Below, in pieces: positions 8,177-17,307 of a stretch of DNA of 64,000 nucleotides. This stretch comes from Bacteroidales bacterium (lineage in GTDB: Bacteria; Bacteroidota; Bacteroidia; Bacteroidales; UBA932), in assembly GCA_017550655.1 (NCBI GenBank), contig JAFZOK010000018.1:248001-312000 (forward strand). Reading direction: 5' to 3'. Both the position numbers and the translations under genes were made by a program. Position 1 is the stretch's first letter; every line of letters begins with the position of its first letter. The notes beneath the pieces are model-generated. The model was given only the letters and a program-made list of their open reading frames with translations, was not told the DNA's origin and made no database searches.

Positions 8177-9712
8177 ATGGAACATATACTGATACCAATT
8201 GCAGCCTTGATCGTGGGATTAGTTGTCGGATTCCTTGTAGCCCGCCCTATCGTGCTCAAGGGGAAGAAATCCAAGATCCTTCAGGAGGCTGAAAAAGAAG
8301 GCGAGGATATCAAGAAAGAGAAGATATTCCAGGCCAAGGAGAAATTCCTTCAGCTCAAGACCGAGCACGAACAGTACATAAACAACAAGAACAACGCTCT
8401 CCGAGACACTGAAAACCGGATCAAGCAGAAAGAGCTCCAGATCAACCAGCAGTCCTCCGAGATAGCCAAGAGAGAAAAGGAAATAGACGCTATCCGCAAC
8501 AATCTCCGCCTGCAGGCAGACATCGTTGCAAAGAAGAGCGAGGAATACGAGAAGCTCCGCCAGCAGGAGATCATCAAGATCGAGAACATTGCCGGAATGA
8601 GTGCGGAAGATGCCAAGAAGCACCTTATGGAGGCCATGAAGGCAGAAGCCCGCACTGACGCCCAGTCCTATATCAACGATGTTATGGACGAGGCCAGGCT
8701 AAGCGCATCCAAGGAAGCCAAGAGAATAGTTATCAACACTATCCAGAGAACCGCTCCTGAGGTTGCCATCGAGAACGCAGTTACCGTCTTCAACATAGAT
8801 AACGACGAAATCAAGGGAAGGATTATCGGCCGTGAGGGACGTAATATCCGTGCCCTGGAAGCCGCCACAGGCGTTGAAATTGTGGTTGACGATACTCCTG
8901 AGGCCATCCTGCTTTCCGCTTTCGATCCTGTCAGAAGAGAGGTTGCAAGGCTTGCCCTTCACCAGCTGGTTGCAGACGGAAGAATCCACCCTGCAAGAAT
9001 CGAGGAGGTTGTTGAAAAGGTCAAGAAGCAGCTTGAGGACGAGATTCTGGAGACCGGTAAGCGTACCTGCATAGATCTCGGAGTCCACGGCCTGAACATC
9101 GAGCTGGTAAAGCTTGTAGGAAGGATGAAATACCGTTCTTCATACGGCCAGAACCTTCTCCAGCACTCCAGGGAAGTTGCCAACATCTGCGCTACAATGG
9201 CCTCTGAGCTTGGCCTGAACGCCAAGGTTGCCAAGAGAGCCGGCCTTCTCCACGATATCGGAAAGGTTTGCGAGGAGGATCCTGAACTTCCTCACGCAAT
9301 GCTCGGTATGAGGATGGCTGAGAAGTACAAGGAAAAGCCGGATGTATGCAACGCTATCGGCGCTCACCACGAGGAAATCGAGATGACAAGCCTCATCTCC
9401 CCTCTTGTCATGGTCGCCGATGCGATTTCAGGTGCAAGGCCTGGTGCCAGAAGAGAGGTTATCGAGAGCTATATCAAGCGCCTGAAGGATATGGAAGACA
9501 TCGCCCTCAGCTATCCTGGCGTTACCAAGACCTATGCTATCCAGGCAGGAAGGGAACTCAGGGTTATCGTCGGCAGCGAGCAGGTTTCCGACAAGGATAT
9601 CGAGACTCTGTCTGCAGAGATCGCCAAGAGAATCCAGAACGAGATGACCTATCCGGGACAGGTGAAGATCACCGTCATCCGCGAATCCCGCTCCGTTGCA
9701 TTTGCAAAGTAA
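8177..9712 (+). CDS. rny: Ribonuclease Y
   Basis: A 511-residue membrane-anchored endoribonuclease that starts mRNA decay. One N-terminal transmembrane helix (residues 5-22) is followed by a long coiled coil (about 28-150), a KH RNA-binding domain with the GREG loop at 218-221, and an HD hydrolase domain with the metal-binding HD pair at 359-360 plus HHEEIE downstream. The length is the family norm. The ATG at 8177 is the first codon and opens straight on the membrane helix. It follows the 6S-like RNA by about 15 bases, so read-through past the RNA or a hidden promoter must drive it. Confidence 0.97.
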   Translation: MEHILIPIAALIVGLVVGFLVARPIVLKGKKSKILQEAEKEGEDIKKEKIFQAKEKFLQLKTEHEQYINNKNNALRDTENRIKQKELQINQQSSEIAKREKEIDAIRNNLRLQADIVAKKSEEYEKLRQQEIIKIENIAGMSAEDAKKHLMEAMKAEARTDAQSYINDVMDEARLSASKEAKRIVINTIQRTAPEVAIENAVTVFNIDNDEIKGRIIGREGRNIRALEAATGVEIVVDDTPEAILLSAFDPVRREVARLALHQLVADGRIHPARIEEVVEKVKKQLEDEILETGKRTCIDLGVHGLNIELVKLVGRMKYRSSYGQNLLQHSREVANICATMASELGLNAKVAKRAGLLHDIGKVCEEDPELPHAMLGMRMAEKYKEKPDVCNAIGAHHEEIEMTSLISPLVMVADAISGARPGARREVIESYIKRLKDMEDIALSYPGVTKTYAIQAGRELRVIVGSEQVSDKDIETLSAEIAKRIQNEMTYPGQVKITVIRESRSVAFAK

Positions 9713-9724
9713 TTTCAAGAAAAT

Positions 9725-9848
9725 ATAGAGAGCAACAGAATAATCAAAGAGCCTGTGGCCGCCCATGGCCTCATGAATGGGTGGCCTGCCTTTAGGCAGG
9801 TCGGGACGAGCGAAGCGAGGGCGAATGATTATTACTGTTGCTCTCTAT
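9725..9848. repeat. 124-bp nested palindrome between rny and the symporter gene
   Basis: Outer arms 9725-9746 and 9826-9848 are inverted copies of each other with a single extra base in the right arm. Inside is a 10-bp stem with one G-T wobble (9757-9766 with 9777-9786), then CCTGCC-TTTA-GGCAGG (9785-9800), then a GAGCGAAGCGAG stretch. It fills the gap between converging genes and abuts the symporter stop codon. It can act as a two-way terminator; a mobile or REP-like origin is possible but unproven. Confidence 0.8.
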
Positions 9849-11048
9849 TTATTGATTCTTCTTATTCTTTTTGTTAATGTTGGAATAAATCCTGTCAACG
9901 ATAAGGGAGATGGCACCGTCTCCGGTCACGTTGCAGGCCGTTCCGAAGCTGTCCATCGTGATATACAGGGCGATCATAAGAGCCTGGAGAGTAGAGTCAA
10001 ATCCAAGAATTGACTCCAGCACGGCCAGGGCAGCCATAATCGCTCCCCCCGGAACTCCGGGAGCGGCAACCATAGTGATTCCAAGCATAAAGATGAAGCC
10101 AGTGTAGAGCCCTACTCCTGTAGGAAGCCCCATCATATACATAATGGCAAAGGCGCAGGCCACAATCTTCAGGGTGCTGCCAGCCAGGTGGATGGTGGCG
10201 CAAAGCGGAACAGTAAAGGATGACACTCCGTTGTCCACACCGTTCTTTCTGGTCTGGGCCAGGGTTACCGGAATGGTGGCGGCGGAAGACTGGGTTCCAA
10301 GAGCGGTCATATAGGCCGGAAGCATGTTCCAGAGGCACTTGAACGGGTTCTTGCGGCTGATGGCACCCGCCACAAGGAACTGGAATACCAGCCAAACGAT
10401 ATGCATCGCGAATATTACCAGAATCACCTTCAGGAAGAGTTTCAGGACAGAGGTCACCTGCCCCTCCATGCTCAGGATCAGGAAGATGCCGAAAATGAAG
10501 AAAGGCAGCAGCGGGATAATCACGTTCTTGATGATCAGGTTGATGATATCGCGGAACTCTCCCAGCACCTTGATGATTGTCTCCGATTTGGAATAGGCGG
10601 CGCCTAGTCCTAGCACGAAAGCCAGAATCAGGGCAGTCATCACCCCGAATACCGGAGGCATGTCAATTGAAAAATAAGGCTTTATGCCTGCGCCTTCGTT
10701 AAGCGCGGCAAGGGCAAAGTTCGGGTCTTTTACCAGAATTGACGGATAAGCCGCCTCGCAGGTAAAATAGGAGAAATAACCCGCCAGAATCGTGGAAACA
10801 TAGGCAAGAATTACGGTTATCAGCAAGAGTTTTCCTGCTCCTTTTCCCATCTCGGCGATGCCCGGGGCTACCAGTCCCAGAATCAGCAGCGGGATGATGA
10901 ATCCCAGGAAGTTGCTGAACAGTGAATTGAACGTGGCAACGGCCTTGGCCGCCCAATCCGGGAAAAACAGGGAGCAGAGAATACCCAGCCCTATCGCGAT
11001 CAATACCTTTGGCAAAAGCCCCAGCCTGAATTTCTTCTTTTCTTCCAT
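9849..11048 (-). CDS. Dicarboxylate/amino acid:cation symporter (DAACS family)
   Basis: A 399-residue GltP/DctA/SstT-type transporter with about eight membrane helices and two re-entrant loops. Diagnostic motifs are the serine-rich GTQSSAATIP, the APGVPGGAIM loop and the ACNVTGDGA segment near the end, which together form the substrate and cation sites. The family imports glutamate, aspartate, serine/threonine or C4-dicarboxylates with Na+ or H+; which substrate cannot be read here. It lies four bases downstream of cydB on the same strand, so it may be co-transcribed with the bd oxidase. Confidence 0.92.
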   Translation of the reverse strand: MEEKKKFRLGLLPKVLIAIGLGILCSLFFPDWAAKAVATFNSLFSNFLGFIIPLLILGLVAPGIAEMGKGAGKLLLITVILAYVSTILAGYFSYFTCEAAYPSILVKDPNFALAALNEGAGIKPYFSIDMPPVFGVMTALILAFVLGLGAAYSKSETIIKVLGEFRDIINLIIKNVIIPLLPFFIFGIFLILSMEGQVTSVLKLFLKVILVIFAMHIVWLVFQFLVAGAISRKNPFKCLWNMLPAYMTALGTQSSAATIPVTLAQTRKNGVDNGVSSFTVPLCATIHLAGSTLKIVACAFAIMYMMGLPTGVGLYTGFIFMLGITMVAAPGVPGGAIMAALAVLESILGFDSTLQALMIALYITMDSFGTACNVTGDGAISLIVDRIYSNINKKNKKNQ

Positions 11049-11052
11049 AACG

Positions 11053-12192
11053 TTACTTTGCTGTCATCTTCTTCCAGACATAGCCGATGTAGAGAATCAC
11101 AAACGGCACGGCAAGGGATACCCAGGCCATTGTCTTTAGAGTGTAGAGGCTAGAAGAACTGTTATACAGGGTGAGTGAACTCTGTATGTCGTTCAGTGAG
11201 TGGAAATAAGCCAGATCTCCCCATCCTATGCAGAGAAGCAGCGCGGCAACCGCCAGGAACACTCCCAGCCCGGTTACGTAGAACGCGCTCTTGCCCTTGA
11301 TGATGGAACGGAACAGACCTGAGAGAACCAGAACCACCCCTATCAGGAAAATCGCTGCAATCCATGGATATGAAAGCATATTGTGGAGATAAGCGTATGG
11401 TTCGGCGTTCAGAGGGCCGTCCACTCCGTTGAACAGAGCGGAAGACACATCCACACGGTATCCGGTCTGGAGGAACATACAAACCACAAATGCCACAAAG
11501 AACAGCACGAATCCCACTCCTGTTATCTTGAGCTTGCTCTGGCAGCGGGATGCAATGTCAGATGCCGCATCCCCTTCCATCCTGGATGTCTGGTTATACA
11601 CATACAGAAGGCCGAGAGTTCTTGCAGCCAGGAACACAACCACTCCGAGCAGCAGGTTGAAAGGCTTGAAAATCAGTTCAAGTCCTCTGTAGTTATTTGT
11701 CCAGTAAGACACTATGTTGGAAGAAGGAACGGTTAGGTTCATCTTGTCCATGGCGTAGTTTCCTCCGGAAATGAAGGTTGCAACGGCCACGCCAATGAGG
11801 ATGGTTCCGACTATTCCGTTAAGCAGCAGGAAGAGTTCGTAGGTTTTCTTGCCCAGCAGGTTTTTCTCCTTGCTGCGGAATTCGTAGGAAAACGACTGGA
11901 TTACAAAACTCAGAAGGATGATGATCCAAAGCCAGTATGCCCCACCGAAACTAGTGGAATAGAACAGCGGGAAGGAAGCGAAAGCCGCACCGCCGAATGT
12001 TACCAGCGTAGTGAAAGTGAGTTCCCACTTGTGCCCCAGGACGCCAAGCAGAAGCTTTTTCTCGTCTTCAGTCTTGGCCACTCCCCAGAGAAGGGTCTGG
12101 CCGCCCTGAACGAACATAAGGAACACCAGGGCCGCTCCCAGTATTGAAACGATGGCCCACCAATACAGTTGAAGAAAATGATATGTTGTCAT
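11053..12192 (-). CDS. cydB: Cytochrome bd quinol oxidase subunit II
   Basis: A 379-residue, nine-helix membrane protein of the CydB family (N-terminal FLQLYWWAIVSI helix, GGAAFASFPLFYSTSFGGAYWLW block). It pairs with CydA to form the high-affinity bd oxidase, which reduces O2 with quinol in the inner membrane and lets strict anaerobes use or remove traces of oxygen. It begins 27 bases downstream of cydA; the symporter gene follows it after four bases. Length is typical. Confidence 0.96.
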   Translation of the reverse strand: MTTYHFLQLYWWAIVSILGAALVFLMFVQGGQTLLWGVAKTEDEKKLLLGVLGHKWELTFTTLVTFGGAAFASFPLFYSTSFGGAYWLWIIILLSFVIQSFSYEFRSKEKNLLGKKTYELFLLLNGIVGTILIGVAVATFISGGNYAMDKMNLTVPSSNIVSYWTNNYRGLELIFKPFNLLLGVVVFLAARTLGLLYVYNQTSRMEGDAASDIASRCQSKLKITGVGFVLFFVAFVVCMFLQTGYRVDVSSALFNGVDGPLNAEPYAYLHNMLSYPWIAAIFLIGVVLVLSGLFRSIIKGKSAFYVTGLGVFLAVAALLLCIGWGDLAYFHSLNDIQSSLTLYNSSSSLYTLKTMAWVSLAVPFVILYIGYVWKKMTAK

Positions 12193-12219
12193 TGCAATTT
12201 CAATTTAAAGGTTTGACTG

Positions 12220-13794
12220 TCAGTTCCATTTGATTCCGTCAGGTCCTTTCTTGATCTGGTTGAAGGCAATCTTCAGCTCAGCGATAAGGAGGGTGGTGAA
12301 CAGCACCGCAAAGATTATGAAGGTGGTCCACACGTTAGAGGATGAGACTCCGGAAACGGAAGCCCCTATCGGCAGCAGATCCTGGATTGTCCAAGGCTGC
12401 CTTCCGACTTCGGCCACAACCCATCCGGCCTCCGCGCAGATATAAACCAGCGGCACAGACAGAATCGCGAAGAAAATGAACCATTTCTTCTTTTCCAGAA
12501 TCTTCTTTTTCGTCAGCCACCAGCAAACTATCAGGAAGAGAATGAAATAGCCTCCCAGCATAACCATAATCCTGAACGAGTAGAACGTTACAGGCACATT
12601 CGGAATGCTTTCTTCAGGACTCTTCAGGAATCCGTAGCCGAAGTACTCGAAGTTATCGTCCAGATAGACTTTTGCCTGGGAAAGAATCTCGTTACGCTTT
12701 ACAGTGTCCTGGTCATCCTTGTACTGTGCGTAGAGAGACAGCGCCCGACGGGCCATGTTTCCCCTGTCCACCTTCTCCTGGAAGGATAGCGCTTTTTTCT
12801 CAACGCCGTTGGCATCCTTGTAGGTGTAACCTCCTTCAATAATGTCGCTTATGCCGGGGACAAATGTATTAAAGTCAAAGTCCACCATAAATGACAGAGC
12901 CTTCGGTACTGAAATGTTGAAAAGGTAAGGTTTCTCGTCGTTGTCGAAAGTCTTTTTCGGATTAAGCACCGCAAAACCCACGAAAGGAGTTCCGTTTTCT
13001 CCGCGATACAAGCCCTCCATCGCGGCCAGTTTCATAGGCTGGGTCCTGGCAACGGTCACAGCGGAAGTGTGTCCGGTTGCCATCAGGGCAAAGATCGCAA
13101 TCAGGCCGAATACAGTGGCGTACTTGATGCTCCGGAGAGAAAACTCCCTGTTTCTCTGCTTCTTAAGATACCAGCAGGAAATGGCGATTACCACGATTGC
13201 GGCTACCAGGAATCCGCTCATTACGCTGTGCGAGAATTTGCTGAGTGTAGTCGGAGAGAATACTATAGACCAGAAGTCCACCATCTCGTTCCTGGCTGTC
13301 AGTGGGTTGAATTCCACTCCGACAGGGTTCTGCATCCAGCCGTTAGCCGTCAGGATCCAGTATGCTGAAAGGTTTGCCCCTATCGCCGTGAGCCAGGTGC
13401 TGAGCAGGTGGAATCCCTTGCTTACCTTGTCCCAGCCGAAGTACATTACGGCAAAGAAGGTGCTTTCAAGGAAGAACGCGAAAATTCCCTCGATGGCCAG
13501 CGGGGCACCGAAAATGTCTCCCACAAACCAGGAATAGTTGCTCCAGTTTGTTCCGAACTCGAATTCCAGAATAATTCCCGTAGCCACGCCGCAGGCGAAG
13601 TTTATGGCAAATATCCTGCTCCAGAACCTGGTGAGCTTTTTCCAGGATTCATCTCCCGAGCGGTAATACTTTGTCTCGAAAATTGCTATCAGTATGCCCA
13701 GGCCAAGCGTCAGAGGCACAAACAGCCAGTGGTACATGGCAGTCAGCGCAAACTGCAGCCTGGAGGCATCTGCAAGTGATGAAGTCAGTAACAT
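12220..13794 (-). CDS. cydA: Cytochrome bd quinol oxidase subunit I
   Basis: A 524-residue haem-bearing subunit. His22 in AMYHWLFVPLTLG corresponds to the haem b595 ligand; the conserved GRQPW motif and the preceding GWVVAEVGRQ stretch lie near the C-terminus. The quinol-binding Q-loop is moderately long (about residues 250-370). It starts one base after the DUF4492 stop, so expression is coupled. In Bacteroides the enzyme supports growth at nanomolar oxygen. Identification is firm. Confidence 0.97.
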   Translation of the reverse strand: MLLTSSLADASRLQFALTAMYHWLFVPLTLGLGILIAIFETKYYRSGDESWKKLTRFWSRIFAINFACGVATGIILEFEFGTNWSNYSWFVGDIFGAPLAIEGIFAFFLESTFFAVMYFGWDKVSKGFHLLSTWLTAIGANLSAYWILTANGWMQNPVGVEFNPLTARNEMVDFWSIVFSPTTLSKFSHSVMSGFLVAAIVVIAISCWYLKKQRNREFSLRSIKYATVFGLIAIFALMATGHTSAVTVARTQPMKLAAMEGLYRGENGTPFVGFAVLNPKKTFDNDEKPYLFNISVPKALSFMVDFDFNTFVPGISDIIEGGYTYKDANGVEKKALSFQEKVDRGNMARRALSLYAQYKDDQDTVKRNEILSQAKVYLDDNFEYFGYGFLKSPEESIPNVPVTFYSFRIMVMLGGYFILFLIVCWWLTKKKILEKKKWFIFFAILSVPLVYICAEAGWVVAEVGRQPWTIQDLLPIGASVSGVSSSNVWTTFIIFAVLFTTLLIAELKIAFNQIKKGPDGIKWN

Positions 13795-13795
13795 A

Positions 13796-14005
13796 TCAAG
13801 GTTGTTTAGTCAGGTTTTCAATTACATGCTCCGCCTTTTCGGAATCGGTATCATAGCGGGAGAGTTCCGGACGGAAGAAGAACACCCTGAGAATCAGGAA
13901 TATGATTGCGAGCTTTATAAGAATTATCAGCCAAAGGGTCTTTCCGACCTCCATGTTCCTGAAGCCGTCGCGATAAAAAACATATACCCTTTTAAAGATG
14001 TTCAC
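13796..14005 (-). CDS. DUF4492 small membrane protein, cydAB leader gene
   Basis: A 69-residue protein with a basic N-terminus (FKRVYVFYRDGFRNM), one transmembrane helix (about 24-43) and a polar tail. It matches the DUF4492 family, found directly upstream of cydA in Bacteroidetes. The start is GTG at 14005, supported by the family-typical N-terminus. It probably assists bd oxidase assembly, as CydX does in other phyla, but that is an inference from position and size. Confidence 0.85.
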   Translation of the reverse strand: MNIFKRVYVFYRDGFRNMEVGKTLWLIILIKLAIIFLILRVFFFRPELSRYDTDSEKAEHVIENLTKQP

Positions 14006-14052
14006 CTTGTAAATTTAACAAAATCAAATGAAAAACGGCTTGATTTTTGAGT

Positions 14053-14060
14053 TATATTTG
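14053..14060 (+). promoter_or_regulatory. -7 promoter element of the ferredoxin gene
   Basis: TATATTTG 17 bases upstream of the ATG at 14078, in the divergent gap with the cytochrome bd operon. It matches TAnnTTTG; no TTG at -33. Confidence 0.6.
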
Positions 14061-14077
14061 CATCAAACAAACGAATC

Positions 14078-14506
14078 ATGGAAAAGAATTTCGATAAAGG
14101 AAGAAGAGACGCCTTGAAGACCGCAGGGCTGTTTGTGGCCGCTGTTGTGGGCTCAAGCGTAATCAATAAATTAGGAGCTGCCTCAAGACTCGGCGATATA
14201 GCTGATGCTGACCACCAGCAGCAACAGCAAAGAATAATTCGCAAGGCAGTCTATGTTCCTAAGAACTGCAAGATTCACAAGCAGATAGCCGCAAAGGCAA
14301 AGAATCCCGAGCAGTGCAATCTCTGCGTGGATGTCTGCCCTAAGAAATGCATAACCGCAGTAGAAGTCAAAGGAGGCAAGGGCCTCAAGGAGCCTAAACT
14401 CGACGAGGCAACCTGCATAGGCTGCGGAAGGTGCTGGAGAGTCTGCCCGGAAGAGCCTAAGGCCTGGGAGATCTGGGACCGCACCAATAACCAGAAACTC
14501 AGATAG
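14078..14506 (+). CDS. 4Fe-4S dicluster ferredoxin with Tat-like N-terminus
   Basis: A 142-residue protein. Residues 8-30 resemble a twin-arginine signal (GRRDALKTAGLFVAAVVG), which would place it in the periplasm already folded with its clusters. Two cysteine sets follow: C-x2-C-x3-C-x3-C near residue 80 and C-x2-C-x2-C-x3-C near residue 113. A short glutamine run (five Q) lies between signal and domain. It is divergent from the cydAB operon and converges on a lipoprotein gene. A role as an electron carrier or reductase subunit is likely; its partner is not in this window. Confidence 0.82.
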   Translation: MEKNFDKGRRDALKTAGLFVAAVVGSSVINKLGAASRLGDIADADHQQQQQRIIRKAVYVPKNCKIHKQIAAKAKNPEQCNLCVDVCPKKCITAVEVKGGKGLKEPKLDEATCIGCGRCWRVCPEEPKAWEIWDRTNNQKLR

Positions 14507-14526
14507 ATATAGCTAGGTTTTCGCTG

Positions 14527-15069
14527 CTATTCGTCGTAACCGACGTAATGCTCGTCGATTTTTTCCAGATTGTCAATCTTGAAAGTGTCTCCGTCCTGGA
14601 CGAGAGTCAGCTTTATGGTATAATGATACTCTTTGTTTTGGCCTTGATCGTGGATGCATGACACTAAATAAGCATCACCCTCGGGTTTAATGGTACGTAC
14701 CTTTAATCCACCGGTATCTCCACCGCCCTCGTAGCAGAACAGCCAGGAAGCCATGCATTCGCCATCGCAATCATAATCGTAGGAGTCCATAAGCCACTGC
14801 TTCATAGCGGGAGTTATGTGGCTCTTTATATACTCGTCATTGAAGCCTCCTTCTTCATAATCTCCATCATAAACTTTGTAGAATTCCTCAAGGAAAGCCA
14901 AGCCGGCAGCGGCCTTTGCTGAATCCAGGATAGCGGTTTCTGCTGCCTGGTTTTCGATTGTCTGGCCGGAACCCTTCGGTTCTTCTGTTGTGTTGGTGTT
15001 GTTTGACTTGCAGGCAACGCAAACCAATGCGCTCAATGCCAATGCTGAAATGAATTTAACGGTTTTCAT
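14527..15069 (-). CDS. Lipoprotein, DUF3828-like
   Basis: A 180-residue protein with a lipoprotein signal (hydrophobic stretch then VCVAC, Cys20 as lipidation site) and a Thr/Asn-rich linker. The domain has an FLEEFYKVYDGDY segment, an ITPAMKQWL helix and closing strands with GDTFKIDNLEKI, resembling the DUF3828 / NTF2-like lipoproteins of Bacteroidetes. It shares this layout with the lipoprotein at 20246. It lies eight bases downstream of folD. Function unknown; a cell-envelope location is inferred. Confidence 0.7.
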   Translation of the reverse strand: MKTVKFISALALSALVCVACKSNNTNTTEEPKGSGQTIENQAAETAILDSAKAAAGLAFLEEFYKVYDGDYEEGGFNDEYIKSHITPAMKQWLMDSYDYDCDGECMASWLFCYEGGGDTGGLKVRTIKPEGDAYLVSCIHDQGQNKEYHYTIKLTLVQDGDTFKIDNLEKIDEHYVGYDE

Positions 15070-15077
15070 GATTATGT

Positions 15078-15959
15078 TTATTTACGGTTTTTATATGCTT
15101 TAAGTGTATTCTGCAGAAGAGAGGCAATTGTCATGGGCCCTACTCCGCCCGGTACAGGAGTAATGTAGGAGCACTTAGGTGCAACTCTTTCAAAATCAAC
15201 GTCTCCCACCAGGCGGTATCCGCTCTTTCTGGTTGGATCTTCGATTGAATTGATTCCCACATCGATGATTACAGCGCCTTCCTTCACCATATCTTCCTTC
15301 ACGAAGAAAGGAATTCCGATGGCGGCAACTATAATGTCAGCCTCCCTGGTGTATTTTGCGATGTCTTTTGTGCGGCTGTGGCACATTGTTACAGTGCAGT
15401 CTCCCGGATAGCCCTTCCTGGAAAGAAGGTTGGCCATTGGCCTGCCTACGATGTTGCTCCTTCCGAGAACCACGCAGCTTTTGCCTTTGGTTTCTATCCT
15501 GTTCCTCTCCAGAAGAGTCATTATTCCCATTGGTGTGGCCGGAAGGAATGTATCCTGACCCAGCATCATTTTGCCGGCGGAAACAGGATGGAATCCGTCA
15601 ACGTCTTTCTCGGGAACGATTGTGGCGATTACCTTGTTCTCGTCGATGTGCTTAGGGAGAGGAAGCTGGACAATCAGGCCGTCTATTCCGCTGTCCGCAT
15701 TGATGTTGCGTATTATCTGGAGGAGTTCCTCCTCGGTGGTTTCAGCAGACAGACGCTTAACTTCAGATGTGAATCCGGCATCTGCGCAGGCCTTTTCCTT
15801 GTTGGCCACGTATGTCTTGCTGGCCGGGTTGTCCCCTACCAGAATAGCTGTCAGAGAAGGTCTTCTCCCTCCGTTTTTCAGGATTTGTTCAACTTCCTGA
15901 CGTATTTCGGCTCTGATTGCGGCACTCTCCGCCTTGCCGTCCAGTAACTTGTATTCCAT
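15078..15959 (-). CDS. folD: Methylene-THF dehydrogenase / methenyl-THF cyclohydrolase
   Basis: A 293-residue bifunctional folate enzyme that interconverts 5,10-methylene-THF and 10-formyl-THF using NADP. It shows the YVANKEKAC lysine region of the active site, the LPLPKHID block, the VVLGRSNIVGRPM nucleotide-binding segment and the PVPGGVGPMT signature near the end. Length is normal. It begins one base after the ffh stop, so it is part of a lysA-ffh-folD-lipoprotein run on the minus strand. Confidence 0.97.
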   Translation of the reverse strand: MEYKLLDGKAESAAIRAEIRQEVEQILKNGGRRPSLTAILVGDNPASKTYVANKEKACADAGFTSEVKRLSAETTEEELLQIIRNINADSGIDGLIVQLPLPKHIDENKVIATIVPEKDVDGFHPVSAGKMMLGQDTFLPATPMGIMTLLERNRIETKGKSCVVLGRSNIVGRPMANLLSRKGYPGDCTVTMCHSRTKDIAKYTREADIIVAAIGIPFFVKEDMVKEGAVIIDVGINSIEDPTRKSGYRLVGDVDFERVAPKCSYITPVPGGVGPMTIASLLQNTLKAYKNRK

Positions 15960-15960
15960 A

Positions 15961-17301
15961 TTATCTGCCCATGTTTCTTAGGTTGCGCATCTGTGCCATA
16001 CGGTTTCTGAGTCCTCCGCCGGCAACATTCTTCATCACCTTCTTTGTCTGGTCAAACTGCTTGATGAGGCGGTTTACCTCGGCGATGCTGGTTCCGCTGC
16101 CGCTGGCGATACGGTTACGGCGGCTTCCGTTAAGCACCTCCGGATGCTCCTTTTCAAACGGTGTCATAGACTGGATGATGGCCTCAACGTTCTTGAAGGA
16201 ACTGTTGTCCATATCCACATCCTTGAGGGCCTTGCCCACCCCGGGAATCATGCTTGCAAGATCCTTGATGTTTCCCATCTTCTTGATCTGCTGGATCTGC
16301 TGATAGAAATCGTTGAAGTCGAACTGGCTCTTTATGAGTTTCTTCTTCAGTTTGCGGGCTTCTTCCTCGTTTATCTGCTCCTGGGCCTTCTCAACCAGGG
16401 TTACAACGTCTCCCATTCCCAGGATTCGGTCAGCGATACGCTCAGGATGGAAAACATCCAGGGTGTCCAGCTTTTCTCCAGAGGATATGAACTTGATTGG
16501 CTTGTTAACCACGGCCTTAATGGAGAGCGCTGCACCGCCTCTGGTATCACCGTCGAGCTTTGTCAGGACAACTCCGTCAAAGTCCAGGACATCGTTGAAG
16601 GCCTTGGCGGTCTCAACCGCATCCTGACCTGTCATCGAGTCTACCACAAAGAGTATCTCGCTAGGATTGAGGGCTTTCTTGAGATTGCCGATCTCGGTCA
16701 TCATCTCCTGGTCGACGGCAAGTCGTCCGGCGGTATCCACAATCAGCACATCATACTGCTTGGCCTTTGCCTCCTTTACTGCATTCTCGGCGATTTTGAC
16801 AGGATTCTTGACTCCTTCTTCAGTGTAAACCGGAACATCGATTGACTCCGCCAGCACCTTCAACTGGTCTATTGCGGCAGGACGGTAAACGTCTCCGGCA
16901 ACCAGCATCACTCTTTTTCCCCTCTTGTTTTTCAGCTGGTTGGCGAGTTTTCCGCTGAAAGTAGTTTTACCGGAACCCTGGAGACCTGCAACCAATACTA
17001 TTGCCGGATTTCCCTTCAGGCTGATGTCCGTTGCGCTGCTTCCCATCAGCTTGGCGAGCTCGTCGTGGACGATCTTCACCATCATCTGCCCGGGCTTCAC
17101 GCTCTTTATAACGTCCTGTCCGAGGGCAACCTGCTTTACGTCATCGCAGAAGCTTTTTGCCACCTTGTAGCTTACGTCGGCCTCAATGAGTGCCCTGCGG
17201 ATGTCCTTCAGGGTTTCGGATATGTTTACTTCGGTGATTCTGCCCTGTCCTTTCAGTAGCTTGAACGACCGGTCCAGTCTATCAATAAGGTTTTCAAACA
17301 T
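15961..17301 (-). CDS. ffh: Signal recognition particle GTPase Ffh
   Basis: A 446-residue SRP54 protein that binds signal sequences of nascent membrane proteins and delivers them to FtsY. The N domain (1-90) is followed by the G domain with GLQGSGKTT, DTAGRL and TKLDGD motifs, then a C-terminal M domain rich in Met (IQQIKKMGNI, MRNLRNMG). Its RNA partner, SRP RNA, lies in this same window at 62849. It is six bases downstream of lysA. Confidence 0.98.
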   Translation of the reverse strand: MFENLIDRLDRSFKLLKGQGRITEVNISETLKDIRRALIEADVSYKVAKSFCDDVKQVALGQDVIKSVKPGQMMVKIVHDELAKLMGSSATDISLKGNPAIVLVAGLQGSGKTTFSGKLANQLKNKRGKRVMLVAGDVYRPAAIDQLKVLAESIDVPVYTEEGVKNPVKIAENAVKEAKAKQYDVLIVDTAGRLAVDQEMMTEIGNLKKALNPSEILFVVDSMTGQDAVETAKAFNDVLDFDGVVLTKLDGDTRGGAALSIKAVVNKPIKFISSGEKLDTLDVFHPERIADRILGMGDVVTLVEKAQEQINEEEARKLKKKLIKSQFDFNDFYQQIQQIKKMGNIKDLASMIPGVGKALKDVDMDNSSFKNVEAIIQSMTPFEKEHPEVLNGSRRNRIASGSGTSIAEVNRLIKQFDQTKKVMKNVAGGGLRNRMAQMRNLRNMGR

Positions 17302-17307
17302 AATTCT

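Noticed and set aside
14005-14017. TAAATTTA near the DUF4492 start as its promoter
   Set aside because: It lies only a few bases before the GTG and ends in A where the consensus has G; too weak and too close.
14206-14230. CAG/CAA glutamine run in the ferredoxin gene as a contingency repeat
   Set aside because: Only five Gln codons with mixed CAG and CAA; no long perfect tract for slippage.
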